DNA of 64,000 nt from an uncultured Sphingomonas sp. (GCA_913776045.1 CAJYOI010000041.1:184474-248473); one strand, 5' to 3'; counted from the stretch's first letter, positions 8,998 to 17,165 are shown. Numbers and translations: made by a program. The notes: a model not told the origin generated them from the letters alone.

Positions 8998-9645
8998 ATG
9001 TCACTTGATGGACCCCGTCTCATCCCGCTGTCAGGCAATAAACCGAACGCGCTCGTCATCCTCATCCACGGCTACGGCTCGAACGGCGACGACCTCATCT
9101 CGCTCGCCGCCATGATCCAGCCGGCGCTGCCTGACGCCACCTTCGTCGCGCCGAACGCCCCGTCGATGATCCCGCGCATGGCCGCCGCCCACCAGTGGTG
9201 GCCGATCGAGACCTTCTCCATGGCGGAGCGCGCCGCCGGTGCCGCCGCCGCGGCGCCCGGACTGGACGCCTTCATCACGGCCGAACTGGAGGCCACCGGG
9301 CTGAAGAGCGACCGCCTGCTGCTCGTCGGCTTCAGCCAGGGCACGATGATGGCGCTCCACGTCGGCCTGCGGCGCGAGCAACCGGTCGCCGGCATCGTCG
9401 GCATCTCCGGGATGCTCGTCGCGCCGGACCGGCTGGAGGCAGACATCCGCAGCCGGCCGCCCGTGCTGCTGATCCACGGGACCGAGGACGATGTCGTCCC
9501 GTTCCGGTCGATGGATCTAGCGGCGACGGCGCTGGCGGCTGCCGGCGTGACCGTGGAAACGCACGTGTCGCCCGGTCTCGGGCACAGCGTCGGCCAGGAC
9601 GGTCTGGCGGCGGCGACGGCGTTCGCGAGGCGCGTGATCGGCTGA
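8998..9645 (+). CDS. Phospholipase/carboxylesterase family alpha/beta hydrolase
   Basis: 215-residue serine esterase of the Abhydrolase_2 (phospholipase/carboxylesterase) family. The catalytic triad can be read: nucleophile in VGFSQGTMMALH, Asp in HGTEDDVVPF, His in PGLGHSVGQDG. N-terminal VILIHGYGSNGDD forms the oxyanion hole. Length is normal and no signal peptide is present, so it should be cytoplasmic. Probable activity is on short-chain acyl esters or lysophospholipids. It starts 71 bp after the kinase gene on the same strand and could be read from the same transcript, though the two have no evident functional link. Confidence 0.88.
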   Translation: MSLDGPRLIPLSGNKPNALVILIHGYGSNGDDLISLAAMIQPALPDATFVAPNAPSMIPRMAAAHQWWPIETFSMAERAAGAAAAAPGLDAFITAELEATGLKSDRLLLVGFSQGTMMALHVGLRREQPVAGIVGISGMLVAPDRLEADIRSRPPVLLIHGTEDDVVPFRSMDLAATALAAAGVTVETHVSPGLGHSVGQDGLAAATAFARRVIG

Positions 9646-9785
9646 GGTGACCGGAAGGGCTGCGGGGGCGTCCGGCTCAACCGCGAAAACGCTCTGTCGC
9701 GACGTTTTCGCCAAGCCCTGCCGCCTCCTAGGATTTGCGTCATGTCGTTGAGCCCTCAAGGCTCATCGGCATAGAACCAACGAAA

Positions 9786-9818
9786 GAGCGCCCACTGCCT
9801 CAAGGGCAATGGGCGCTC
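9786..9818 (-). terminator. Rho-independent terminator for the small repeat protein gene
   Basis: Perfect 9-bp inverted repeat GAGCGCCCA / TGGGCGCTC with a loop that itself pairs partly. Read on the minus strand it is followed by TTTCGTT. It lies 26 bp beyond the stop of the gene that ends at 9844 and may also stop the plus-strand esterase transcript. The rest of the gap 9646-9843 shows nothing else. Confidence 0.7.
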
Positions 9819-9843
9819 CGGCCATCATCATCGGAGCAGCCGA

Positions 9844-10056
9844 TTAGCTATCCTTGATGGTGGTGTTGGGGCTGCGCTTCCCATGCGCGGTCGTCACGAA
9901 TCGCCCGGAGATCGCGCTGCGATAGGTGCCACCGGTGCTGCCACCGCCAGCGGCCTCGCGGACGGTCGTGCGTGGAGACGCCTTCCCGTGCTTTGCCGTG
10001 ACGAACCGCCCGGAGATCGCACTGCGGTAGGAACCGCCACTCCTTCCCTTAGCCAT
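9844..10056 (-). CDS. Small protein made of a tandem YRSAISGRFVT repeat
   Basis: 70-residue basic protein built from two near-identical units of about 28 residues: SYRSAISGRFVTAKHGKASP and TYRSAISGRFVTTAHGKRSP, each followed by R/N-TT. The duplication is also visible in the DNA (about 9880-9935 and 9975-10035). Similar short SAxxGRFVT proteins occur, as uncharacterised proteins, in bacterial genomic islands and phages; I do not know a function. The Arg/Lys/Ser/Gly content suggests nucleic-acid or protein binding rather than catalysis. Starts with ATG at 10056; a DUF2188 gene lies 65 bp downstream in coordinates (upstream in transcription) on the same strand. Confidence 0.75.
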   Translation of the reverse strand: MAKGRSGGSYRSAISGRFVTAKHGKASPRTTVREAAGGGSTGGTYRSAISGRFVTTAHGKRSPNTTIKDS

Positions 10057-10121
10057 GCCTGTTCTCCAATCATCGGGTCATCGAGGTTGGGGCCGCGCCG
10101 AAACGCGACCCCGGTCATGCG

Positions 10122-10343
10122 TCAGCCGCGCGGGGGGAACGGGTCCCCACCGAAGCTGTCGCGTTCGCGGATCTGGCCATTGCGACCATGGATCAGCAGT
10201 TCGCTCTGCTGGTTGCGCGCGATGTCACGCGCCGCGCCGATCGCTTCGGACTGGGTGGTGTGGACCGAGGTCGCCCGCTCATTGCCGGCGCCGCGAACCG
10301 CCCAGCCGCCTTCGTGCGGCACCACATGCTGGTTCTTGCCCAT
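10122..10343 (-). CDS. DUF2188 domain protein
   Basis: 73-residue protein that fits DUF2188 over its whole length: GKNQHVVPHEGGWAVRGAGN, then SVHTTQSEAIGAARDIARNQ, then SELLIHGRNGQIRERDSFG and the closing DPFPP. The family's function is unknown; such genes are common in mobile islands of alphaproteobacteria. The ATG at 10343 is supported by a strong GGAGG six bases upstream; a longer frame to 10421 has no such site. Probably co-transcribed with the tandem-repeat protein downstream. The alternating Gln/His/Asp pattern suggests a compact two-layer fold. Confidence 0.85.
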   Translation of the reverse strand: MGKNQHVVPHEGGWAVRGAGNERATSVHTTQSEAIGAARDIARNQQSELLIHGRNGQIRERDSFGGDPFPPRG

Positions 10344-10504
10344 GTCGATATTCCTCCTTCCTCGCGCTGTCGGGTAAGCCGGCTTGCGACACCGCTCCCG
10401 AACCCCGTGATTGGCATTCACGGACCTAGGCCGGATCCGGGGAGATCCGCGGACAGAAAAAATATTTCGCGCGCCTTGTCCGCGCGTCCCTTCCCGACCA
10501 GCCT

Positions 10505-11098
10505 ATGCATCAGGCAGCCCATGGGAGTGACGTGCACCACGACGTTCTTGGCCTTGAAGAAATCGGGATCGCGATCGACGGCCTGACCGAGATCGACCTG
10601 ATCCGCATGCGGCGGGCCGGAAGGTCATTCGCGTGGGGTTCCGCACATGAGGTCGATGACCTCATTCAGGAAGCTATCCTGGCGGCATCGACCGGCCGCC
10701 GTCAGTGCCCGCGCGAAGTGGCGTTCGTGAAGTTCCTGATCAACGCCATGCGAAGCATCTCATCGGCAGCCCGGGAAAGAGAGCGCGTAGCTGGCATCGA
10801 CTACACGCTTGACGCCACCGGGACGGATGGAAATCCGATCGTCGTTCCCATCGGTGTCGAGCCGGATGCTGAGACTGCTCGATTGCGGGCCGAAGACGTC
10901 GAACTCCGGATCGCTGAATTGCACGAGATCTTCGACGACGACGATGAGGCGATGCTCGTCATCCTCGCGCTGCTGGAACCACAATCCAAGGAGGAAATCA
11001 TGTCGACCTACGATTTCACGGAGACGGGCTACGACACGATCCGACGTCGGATCCGTCGCAAGATAAACGGGAGGTCTCCAAATCGGTGGACTTCGTGA
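10505..11098 (+). CDS. Sigma-70-like protein, first gene of a three-gene operon
   Basis: Up to 197 residues. Residues of about 30-90 resemble sigma region 2: LIRMRRAGRSFAWG, then SAHEVDDLIQEAILAAST, then REVAFVKFLINAMRSISSAA, where the DLIQEA core is typical. The C-terminus (SKEEIMSTYDFTETGYDTIR, RRRIRRK) looks like a region 4 helix-turn-helix with degenerate spacing. The middle is acidic (IFDDDDEA). The ATG at 10505 has no ribosome site; a GTG at 10532 preceded by GGGAG is a better candidate start. The last 13 bases overlap the next gene. I read it as a divergent RNA polymerase sigma factor or sigma-derived DNA-binding protein; the ECF assignment is tentative. Confidence 0.6.
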   Translation: MHQAAHGSDVHHDVLGLEEIGIAIDGLTEIDLIRMRRAGRSFAWGSAHEVDDLIQEAILAASTGRRQCPREVAFVKFLINAMRSISSAARERERVAGIDYTLDATGTDGNPIVVPIGVEPDAETARLRAEDVELRIAELHEIFDDDDEAMLVILALLEPQSKEEIMSTYDFTETGYDTIRRRIRRKINGRSPNRWTS

Positions 11099-11529
11099 GC
11101 CGGGACAAGAAACCCGACCCCACGCTGGACCGACTTCTCGACGAACTGACCGAAGACGTCATGAGCATGACCGACGCTGAACTCCTCGCCGAACTGGCTG
11201 AGGAAGGCACCGATCCGGTCGCCGAGGCACAGGCTGCGCGTGATGCGATCGCTGCCGGTCTGAACCGCGCCGGTCGGGCGAAACTCGAGGAGGCACGCGC
11301 GGCGGTCACTCGCGACCGGACGGCGCATGTCGTGCATCTGGCAGTCAGCAGTGACCGCCGGGCAGACGTGCTCGCGCGCTTTGCGAATGATGACGTGAAG
11401 CTCAAGTCCAGACTGACGATGGCCGCCCGCAACGGTGAGGGGATCACGGCCAACGAAGCTGATGCGATTCTAAGGAATCTGCGTGAGCTTGGAGCCATCG
11501 ACGATGACGGAAACCCGAGTGACGGATGA
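11086..11529 (+). CDS. Unrecognised acidic protein between sigma-like gene and immA
   Basis: 147 residues, no family recognised. It is strongly acidic and alanine-rich and predicted helical, with TLDRLLDELTEDVMSMTDAE at the N-terminus and a C-terminal region (LKSRLTMAARNGEGITANEA, then DAILRNLRELGAI) that could be a small helical bundle. The GTG at 11086 has GGAGG 12 bases upstream; a second in-frame GTG at 11095 makes a GTGA overlap with the previous stop. It also overlaps the next gene by 26 bp. The sandwich position suggests an anti-sigma or adaptor protein that the ImmA peptidase could cleave, by analogy with ImmR/ImmA and similar pairs; this is inference only. Confidence 0.6.
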   Translation: MDFVSRDKKPDPTLDRLLDELTEDVMSMTDAELLAELAEEGTDPVAEAQAARDAIAAGLNRAGRAKLEEARAAVTRDRTAHVVHLAVSSDRRADVLARFANDDVKLKSRLTMAARNGEGITANEADAILRNLRELGAIDDDGNPSDG

Positions 11530-12292
11530 CAGCCCGGCCGAGGCGCTGCTCCGATCACTCGGTATCGACGCCCCCGGCGACATTGACCTCGATGCCATCG
11601 CCTGGACCGTTGGCGCAAAAGTGCGCGAGGAGGAGTTAGAGAGTTGCGAGGCGCGCATCATCGGTTTCCGCGACCGGGCCATTATCACCGTCAGTAAGGA
11701 CGGGGACCCTCGTCGCCGCCGATTTTCCATCGGCCACGAACTGGGGCACTGGATGCACCATCGCGGTCGATCATCCATTTGTCGAACGAGCGAGATCGGC
11801 AACCCAGGAGCGGCCAGCCAGCTTGAGAAGCAGGCCGACAGGTTCGCAGCCGATCTGCTCATGCCGCGATATCTTTTCGCCTCCTCGCTCGCAGAAATGA
11901 AGAAACCCGACTTCGAAGGCGTCGATGCACTCGCAGGTCTCTACTCGACCAGTAGGATCGCAACCTCTCTTCGAATGGTCGACCTCGGCAATTGGCCGAT
12001 CGTCCTGATCTGCCACTCCCGATCGGGAAGGCGCTATTTCAAGCGCAGCCATCTGATACCCGACCACTGGTTTCCCAGGGAGGACGTCGACGCTTCATCG
12101 CCATCCTTTCAGGTGCTGTTCGGAACTGTTGATCGCACTCGCCCCCAGAACGTATCCGCCAGCCTGTGGTTTGACCGGCGAGATGCTAATCGCTTCAACA
12201 TCCTGGAGCAGTCGGTGAAGGCGCATGGCAACGAGATGCTGACGATCTTGACGCTTGCCGATCGGAAGATGCTCGCCGCCACCTCAGCCTGA
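11504..12292 (+). CDS. ImmA/IrrE-family zinc metallopeptidase
   Basis: 262-residue protein of the ImmA/IrrE family (formerly DUF955). The zinc site is explicit: FSIGHELGHWMHH (HExxH) followed by EKQADRFAADLLMPRYLF, whose Glu is the third ligand. The C-terminal 120 residues, with GRRYFKRSHLIPDHWF, form the variable part. Family members cleave repressors or anti-regulators of integrative elements and stress genes (ImmA of ICEBs1, IrrE of Deinococcus). The ATG at 11504 with GGAG nine bases upstream is preferred over an upstream GTG at 11483. As the last gene of a tight operon with the sigma-like protein it probably controls that system. Confidence 0.88.
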   Translation: MTETRVTDDSPAEALLRSLGIDAPGDIDLDAIAWTVGAKVREEELESCEARIIGFRDRAIITVSKDGDPRRRRFSIGHELGHWMHHRGRSSICRTSEIGNPGAASQLEKQADRFAADLLMPRYLFASSLAEMKKPDFEGVDALAGLYSTSRIATSLRMVDLGNWPIVLICHSRSGRRYFKRSHLIPDHWFPREDVDASSPSFQVLFGTVDRTRPQNVSASLWFDRRDANRFNILEQSVKAHGNEMLTILTLADRKMLAATSA

Positions 12293-12385
12293 TCGACTGA
12301 GTGGACTTCGGGGCGCGGAAAGCCCCGCGCACCAATCCGTGAAGCCCCCCAAAATGGCCCCTCGTAACCCCTTGTTTTCAGGGGA

Positions 12386-12435
12386 TAGGTGACGAGTGTG
12401 CAAAAAACGGCCGAGTTAGGTGACGCGTTGTGCAA
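12386..12435. repeat. Imperfect direct repeats at the accessory/core junction
   Basis: Two copies of TAGGTGACG-(A/C)G-(T)TGTGCAA, at 12386-12403 and 12417-12435, 31 bp apart. Just upstream is CCCCTtgttttcAGGGG. The block lies between the convergent ImmA and HDAC-like genes, where the content changes from accessory to core-type. It could be an attachment or recombination site of an integrated element, or a replication/regulatory iteron pair. No integrase is in view. A weak hairpin (CGGGGC/GCCCCG, 12309-12327) lacks a T-run. Confidence 0.4.
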
Positions 12436-12449
12436 TCACCTTTTTGCAA

Positions 12450-13388
12450 CTACCCCCAAAACCCGCCTTTCCGGTGACATCGCTGATGCAACCGGACACC
12501 CTGTTTCGCCGTGACGCTGCCCAACGTCAGGATCGACGTGACGTGGCGATCGGCGACCTCCATCATGTCGGTGCCGTACCCGCCGCCCAGTGCACTTGCG
12601 AGCGGCAGGCCGCGATCGCGGGCCAGCGTTGCGATCCAACGATCGCGAGTCACCAGCCCCTCGCGGCTGAGCGCCAGCCGGCCCAGCCGGTCGCCGGACC
12701 AGGGATCGACGCCCGCTTGATAGAGGATCAGGTCGGGGGCGAAGTCGTCGAGCAGCGGAAGGAGCGTCGTCTCGAGCGCCGCCATGTAGCCATCGTCGTC
12801 CACGCCGTCCGGCAGGCCCACATCCAGCGTAGACCGAGCCTTTCGCGCCGGGAAGTTTTTCTCGGCGTGGATCGAGTAGGTCGCGATGTCGATGCGACCC
12901 GCGGTCAGGCTGGCGGTGCCGTCGCCCTGGTGGACGTCGCAATCGACGATCAGCACGCGCCGCCCTTCCTCGGCCAGCCGCACGGCGGCGATGGCCAGGT
13001 CGTTGAACACGCAATAGCCGGCACCCGTATCGGCGAGCGCATGGTGGCTGCCGCCTGCGGTGTTGGCGGCGAACCCGCGCTCCATCGCCAACGTCGCCGC
13101 CAGATAGGTACCGCCGGGAACGACGAAGGCGCGCCGCCCGACCTGCGGGGTGATGGGGAAACCGATCCGCCGTTCCTTGACCGCCGGCACGCGCGCCTCT
13201 GCGACCTCCGCGACGTAATCGGCGTCGTGCACCGCCTCCACCCAAGCGCGCGGCATCGGGTCGGGCGTGTGCCAGTCGAGCGCGGCGCCGCTCGCCAGCA
13301 GCAGGTCGCGCACCGCGGCGTTCTTGGTCGGGCCGGTGCCGCGCACGGTCGGCGCGACATATTCGGGATGATGGACGACGGCGATCAC
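12450..13388 (-). CDS. Histone deacetylase-family (acetylpolyamine amidohydrolase-like) protein
   Basis: 312-residue zinc-dependent deacetylase of the HDAC/AcuC/AphA superfamily. Visible landmarks: the His-His pair in NTAGGSHHALADTGAGYCVF, the zinc ligands in VDCDVHQGDGTA, the second Asp ligand in LYQAGVDPWSGDRLG, and the glycine-rich GGGYG. Likely removes acetyl groups from small amines or acetylated lysines. The GTG at 13388 (VIAVVHHPEY) is chosen because earlier codons run antisense through the rppH gene. The last 15 residues (about GVRLHQRCHRKGGFWG) do not look like a family C-terminus and fall at the repeat-containing junction, so the end may have been replaced. Divergent from rppH, 51 bp apart. 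Confidence 0.88.
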   Translation of the reverse strand: MIAVVHHPEYVAPTVRGTGPTKNAAVRDLLLASGAALDWHTPDPMPRAWVEAVHDADYVAEVAEARVPAVKERRIGFPITPQVGRRAFVVPGGTYLAATLAMERGFAANTAGGSHHALADTGAGYCVFNDLAIAAVRLAEEGRRVLIVDCDVHQGDGTASLTAGRIDIATYSIHAEKNFPARKARSTLDVGLPDGVDDDGYMAALETTLLPLLDDFAPDLILYQAGVDPWSGDRLGRLALSREGLVTRDRWIATLARDRGLPLASALGGGYGTDMMEVADRHVTSILTLGSVTAKQGVRLHQRCHRKGGFWG

Positions 13389-13439
13389 GCTGCCTAGGTA
13401 GGCGCCCGCCCACCCGCTCGCCAGCCGGAGACCGACACG

Positions 13440-13931
13440 ATGACCGACCTGCCCTATCGCCCCTGCGCCGGCGTGATGATCCTGAACCGCGACGGCCGTG
13501 TCTTCGTCGGCCAGCGGCTCGATTCGACGCTGGAGGCCTGGCAGATGCCGCAGGGCGGGGTCGATCCGGGCGAGGACGCGCTGCAGGCGGCGATCCGCGA
13601 AGTGGGCGAGGAAACCGGCATCGCGCCCGAGCATCTGCAGCTGATCGCCGAGGCGCCCGAGGAACTGCGTTACGACTTGCCCGAGGAACTGGTCGGCAAG
13701 CTGTGGCAGGGCAAATGGCGCGGGCAGCGTCAGCGCTGGTTCCTCTTCGCCTTTACCGGCACCGACGCCGACGTGAACATCCAGACCGCGCATCCCGAAT
13801 TTCGGGCGTGGAAATGGGCCGACCCGGCCGAGCTGCCGGCGATGATCGTGCCGTTCAAGCGAGCGCTCTACGAAGCGGTGCTGGCCGCGTTCGACGAGCC
13901 GCTCCGCCACCGCGGCCAGTCGAGGCCGTAA
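13440..13931 (+). CDS. rppH: RNA pyrophosphohydrolase (Nudix)
   Basis: 163-residue Nudix hydrolase of the RppH type, which converts 5'-triphosphate RNA ends to monophosphate and starts mRNA decay; alphaproteobacterial members were first named invasion-associated IalA. The N-terminus YRPCAGVMILNRDGRVFVGQ, WQMPQGGVDPGE and the Nudix box GVDPGEDALQAAIREVGEET are complete. WFLFAFTG and the HPEFRAWKW motif near the C-terminus are also typical. Starts at ATG 13440, and 30 bp separate it from the next gene on the same strand. Confidence 0.92.
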   Translation: MTDLPYRPCAGVMILNRDGRVFVGQRLDSTLEAWQMPQGGVDPGEDALQAAIREVGEETGIAPEHLQLIAEAPEELRYDLPEELVGKLWQGKWRGQRQRWFLFAFTGTDADVNIQTAHPEFRAWKWADPAELPAMIVPFKRALYEAVLAAFDEPLRHRGQSRP

Positions 13932-13961
13932 ATCGTCGCCTTTTTGCTAGAGGGGTCGCCC

Positions 13962-14891
13962 ATGCGCGCCGCCCTGCTTCTCCTGTCGCCCCTGCTGCTC
14001 GCCAACGCCGACACACCGACCGCATCGACCGCCACGCCGGACCAGACGCCCCCGGCGACGATTCCCGACCCGATCAAGGCGATGCTCGATGCCGCGATGA
14101 CGTCGGGCAGCGAGGCGGAGGTGCAGACCATCGCGAAATACGCCGCGTCCGTCGCACCCGAGAGTGCAGAGGCGATCCGCCGCATCGCCGGCGCGTGGAA
14201 GGATGCCCGCAGTGCGCAGGCGACGCGGACGCTGCAGGATTCGGGCTTCTTCGACCTGGTGCGCGGGCGGGTCGAGCTGGGTGGTTTCTACACCACCGGC
14301 AACACCAGCAACGTCGGCCTGACACTGGCCGCCGACGTCAGGCGCGACGGGTTCCAGTGGCGTCACAAGCTGCGTCTGCTCGCCGAATATCAGGAGAGCC
14401 TGGGCATCACCACGCGCGAACATTATCTCGCGGCCTATGAGCCCAACTACAAGATCAATGACCGGCTCTATGCCTATGGCGCCGCGCAATATGAGGCGGA
14501 CAGGTTCCTCGGCTATTTCTCGCGCTATTCGGCGTCGGCCGGTGCCGGTTACACCGCGATCCGGTCGCCGCGAATGACGCTGGACGTCGAACTTGGCCCG
14601 TCGTTTCGGCGCACCGCCTTTACCGATCTGACGACCGAGAACGAACTCGGCGCGCGCGGAAACCTCGACTTCGACTGGCGCTTGGCGAGTGGCGTGACGC
14701 TTAGCCAGGATGCCTCGGCCTATTTCCAGAACCTGAACTCGACGCTGGTCAGCCGCACCGCCCTCGCGGCCAAGCTGTTCGGCCCGTTGTCCGCGTCGAT
14801 GTCCTATTCGATCAACTACGAAAGCCGGCCGCCGGTGCGACGGTTGAACACCGACACCACCAGCCGTGCGTCGCTGGTTTACTCGTTCTGA
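13962..14891 (+). CDS. DUF481 outer-membrane protein (YdiY-like)
   Basis: 309-residue exported protein. A signal peptide spans MRAALLLLSPLLLANA. A Thr/Pro-rich stretch and a helical segment (residues about 30-90) precede a DUF481 beta-barrel starting at GRVELGGFYTTGNTSNVGLT. Alternating strands such as RHKLRLLAEYQESLG, YAYGAAQYEADRFLGYFSRY and the terminal RASLVYSF with a C-terminal Phe are consistent with insertion by the BAM complex. Function of DUF481 proteins is unknown; some are salt- or acid-induced. ATG at 13962 is preferred because the signal peptide begins there. Confidence 0.88.
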   Translation: MRAALLLLSPLLLANADTPTASTATPDQTPPATIPDPIKAMLDAAMTSGSEAEVQTIAKYAASVAPESAEAIRRIAGAWKDARSAQATRTLQDSGFFDLVRGRVELGGFYTTGNTSNVGLTLAADVRRDGFQWRHKLRLLAEYQESLGITTREHYLAAYEPNYKINDRLYAYGAAQYEADRFLGYFSRYSASAGAGYTAIRSPRMTLDVELGPSFRRTAFTDLTTENELGARGNLDFDWRLASGVTLSQDASAYFQNLNSTLVSRTALAAKLFGPLSASMSYSINYESRPPVRRLNTDTTSRASLVYSF

Positions 14892-14964
14892 CGTTAGAGC
14901 CGATTTGGTAACATTTGTTACCAGGGGTTGCGGTCCCCTCCCCGATCTGGGCTAGACTGCGGCC

Positions 14965-16170
14965 ATGCCATTGACCGCCACCGAAGCCGCCGCCGTCGCG
15001 CGGGCCGGCGCCTCGCCGATGCTGGAGCGCACGCTGGCGTGGAGCGCGGTGAACAGCGGCACCGGCAACTTGGCCGGCCTCGCCACCGTGGCCGACATGC
15101 TGGCGGACGCCTTCTCCGCATTGCCCGGCGCGATCACGCTTGTCGATCCGGCGCCCGCCGAGCGCGTCACTGTCGACGGCCGCGTCGAGCCGATCGCGCA
15201 CGGCCGCCACTTGGTCCTGCGCGTCCGCCCGGACGCGGCGGTGCGGATGCTCTTCACCGGGCACATGGACACGGTCTATCCGCTCGACCACCCGTTTCAG
15301 ACGATCACCGAGCTGCCCGATGGCCGGCTCAACGGCCCCGGCGTAGCGGACATGAAGGGCGGGCTCGCCACCATGCTCGCCGCCCTCGAAGCGGTCGAGG
15401 CAAGCCCCGTGGCTGCGGACTTCGGTTACGACGTGCTGATCAATTCGGATGAGGAAACCGGCAGTTTTTCGTCCTCCGCGCTGATCGCCGAGATGGCGCG
15501 CAGTAAGGTCGCCGCACTCACCTACGAACCCGCCCTGGCCGACGGTGGCCTGGCCGGCGCGCGCGCGGGCACCGGCAATTTCTCGCTCGTCGTCCGCGGC
15601 AAGAGCGCGCACGCCGGGCGCAACCCCGACGACGGCCGCAACGCGATCGTCGCCGCGGCCGCGCTCGCGCTGCGGCTGAAGGCGGTCCACGGCCCCGGCC
15701 TGTCGGTCAATCCGGCACGGATCGACGGCGGCGGGCCGAACAACGTCGTTCCCGATCTCGCCATCCTGCGCGTCAACTTCCGCCCCGCCTTTGCCGCCGA
15801 CGTGGCGCGCGCCCACACACTTCTCGACGAAGCGGTCGCCGCGGTCGCCGCCGAGCACGACGTCGCAATCGCGGTCCACGGCAGCTTCAACCGCCCGCCC
15901 AAGCCGATCGACCCGGGCGCCCAAAAACTGTTCAGCCTCGTCCGCACTACCGGCGCCGACCTAGGCATCCCGATCGTCTGGAATACGACCGGCGGTGTGT
16001 GCGACGGCAACAATATCGCTGCGTGCGGCGTGCCGGTCGTCGACACGATGGGCCCGCGCGGGGGCGCGATCCATTCGCCGCAAGAATTTCTGATCCCCGA
16101 CAGCCTGGCCGAACGCGCCGGCCTGTCGGCGGTCACCATCCTGCGAATCCTTGAGGGGGGCCTTTCGTGA
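14965..16170 (+). CDS. M20-family metallopeptidase (glutamate carboxypeptidase-like) of the ast operon
   Basis: 401-residue dizinc hydrolase of the M20 (CPG2/ArgE/DapE) clan. Metal-site motifs: TGHMDTVYP (His, Asp), GVADMKGG (bridging Asp), NSDEETGS (catalytic Glu pair), the dimerisation-domain His in GKSAHAGR, and GAIHSPQE (last His). It overlaps astA by 4 bp (GTGA, 16167-16170) and is therefore coupled to arginine succinylation. The AST pathway needs a final succinylglutamate desuccinylase (AstE, an M14-like protein); no AstE is seen here, so this M20 enzyme may do that step. That assignment is inference; glutamate-releasing relatives support it. Confidence 0.85.
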   Translation: MPLTATEAAAVARAGASPMLERTLAWSAVNSGTGNLAGLATVADMLADAFSALPGAITLVDPAPAERVTVDGRVEPIAHGRHLVLRVRPDAAVRMLFTGHMDTVYPLDHPFQTITELPDGRLNGPGVADMKGGLATMLAALEAVEASPVAADFGYDVLINSDEETGSFSSSALIAEMARSKVAALTYEPALADGGLAGARAGTGNFSLVVRGKSAHAGRNPDDGRNAIVAAAALALRLKAVHGPGLSVNPARIDGGGPNNVVPDLAILRVNFRPAFAADVARAHTLLDEAVAAVAAEHDVAIAVHGSFNRPPKPIDPGAQKLFSLVRTTGADLGIPIVWNTTGGVCDGNNIAACGVPVVDTMGPRGGAIHSPQEFLIPDSLAERAGLSAVTILRILEGGLS

Positions 16171-17165
16171 GCTTCGTCATCCGCGCCGCGCGCGATTCCG
16201 ACCTGCAGCCGCTGTACGAAATGGCGAAGCTGACCGGCGGCGGCTTTACCAATCTGCCGCCCGAAAAGCCCGCGCTGCGTGCCAAGCTGGAACGGAGCCA
16301 CGCCGCCTTCGAGCGCGACGGCGACACGATCGAGGACGAATTGTTCGTCCTGGTCCTCGAAAATCTCGAAACCGGGGAGGTCCGGGGCACCTGCCAGATC
16401 TTTCCTCAGGTCGGCCAGCGCTGGCCCTTCTACAGCTATCGTATCGGCACGATCACCAAACGCAGCGAGGAACTGGGCCGTACGTTCAGCGCCGAAATCC
16501 TGAACCTGGTCAACGACCTGGGCGGCGCGAGCGAGGTCGGCGGCCTGTTCCTCCATCCCGGCGAGCGTGCCGGGGGCCTGGGCCTGCTGCTTGCGCGCAG
16601 CCGGTACCTGTTCATCCGCAACCACCGCCGCCGCTTCGGCGAACGCGTGCTGGCGGAGCTGCGCGGGATCATCGACGAAGCGGGTGGCTCCCCCTTCTGG
16701 GACGGCGTCGCCGGGCGATTCTTCGGGATGAATTTCCAGGAGGCGGACCAATTCAACGCCGTCCACGGCAACCAGTTCATCGCCGATCTGATGCCCAAAC
16801 ATCCGGTCTATGTCGCCATGCTGTCGGAAAGCGCGCGCAGCGTGATCGGCCTGCCCCACCCATCGGGTCGCGCGGCGATGCGGATGCTGGAGAACGAAGG
16901 CTTTGCGTACGAGAAATACGTCGACATCTTCGACGGCGGCCCGACCATGACCGCACGGATCGATCAGGTGCGCACGGTGCGCGAGGCGCGCGATTTCGAA
17001 CTGACCGGCATTGCCGCGGGTGGCGAACCCTCGCTGATCGCCACCGGTCGCCTGCGCGATTTCCGCGTGACTCTGGGCGAGGTCGGCGACGGCACGATCG
17101 ATCCGGCAAGTGCTGCGGCGCTCGGCGTATCGGTGGGCGACGTGCTCACGCGGGTGGAACGCTGA
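16167..17165 (+). CDS. astA: Arginine N-succinyltransferase
   Basis: First enzyme of the arginine succinyltransferase (AST) pathway: succinyl-CoA + L-arginine gives N2-succinylarginine. 332 residues, matching single-subunit AstA. Signature pieces: MSFVIRAARDSDLQPLYEMA with a GNAT-type fold, GGGFTNLPP, YSYRIGTITKRSEELGRTFS, LNLVNDLGGASEVGGLFLHP, and FWDGVAGRFFGMNFQEAD. The GTG start overlaps the M20 hydrolase stop, and the TGA overlaps the astB ATG by one base (17165), so three genes form one translational unit. The family allows use of arginine as carbon and nitrogen source. Confidence 0.95.
   Translation: MSFVIRAARDSDLQPLYEMAKLTGGGFTNLPPEKPALRAKLERSHAAFERDGDTIEDELFVLVLENLETGEVRGTCQIFPQVGQRWPFYSYRIGTITKRSEELGRTFSAEILNLVNDLGGASEVGGLFLHPGERAGGLGLLLARSRYLFIRNHRRRFGERVLAELRGIIDEAGGSPFWDGVAGRFFGMNFQEADQFNAVHGNQFIADLMPKHPVYVAMLSESARSVIGLPHPSGRAAMRMLENEGFAYEKYVDIFDGGPTMTARIDQVRTVREARDFELTGIAAGGEPSLIATGRLRDFRVTLGEVGDGTIDPASAAALGVSVGDVLTRVER

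Noticed and set aside
12309-12327. Terminator after the ImmA gene
   Set aside because: Stem CGGGGC/GCCCCG is short and no T-run follows on either strand.
12450-13910. One 486-codon minus-strand frame covering the HDAC-like gene and more
   Set aside because: The first 174 codons run antisense through rppH and have no family match; the protein starts at the GTG at 13388.
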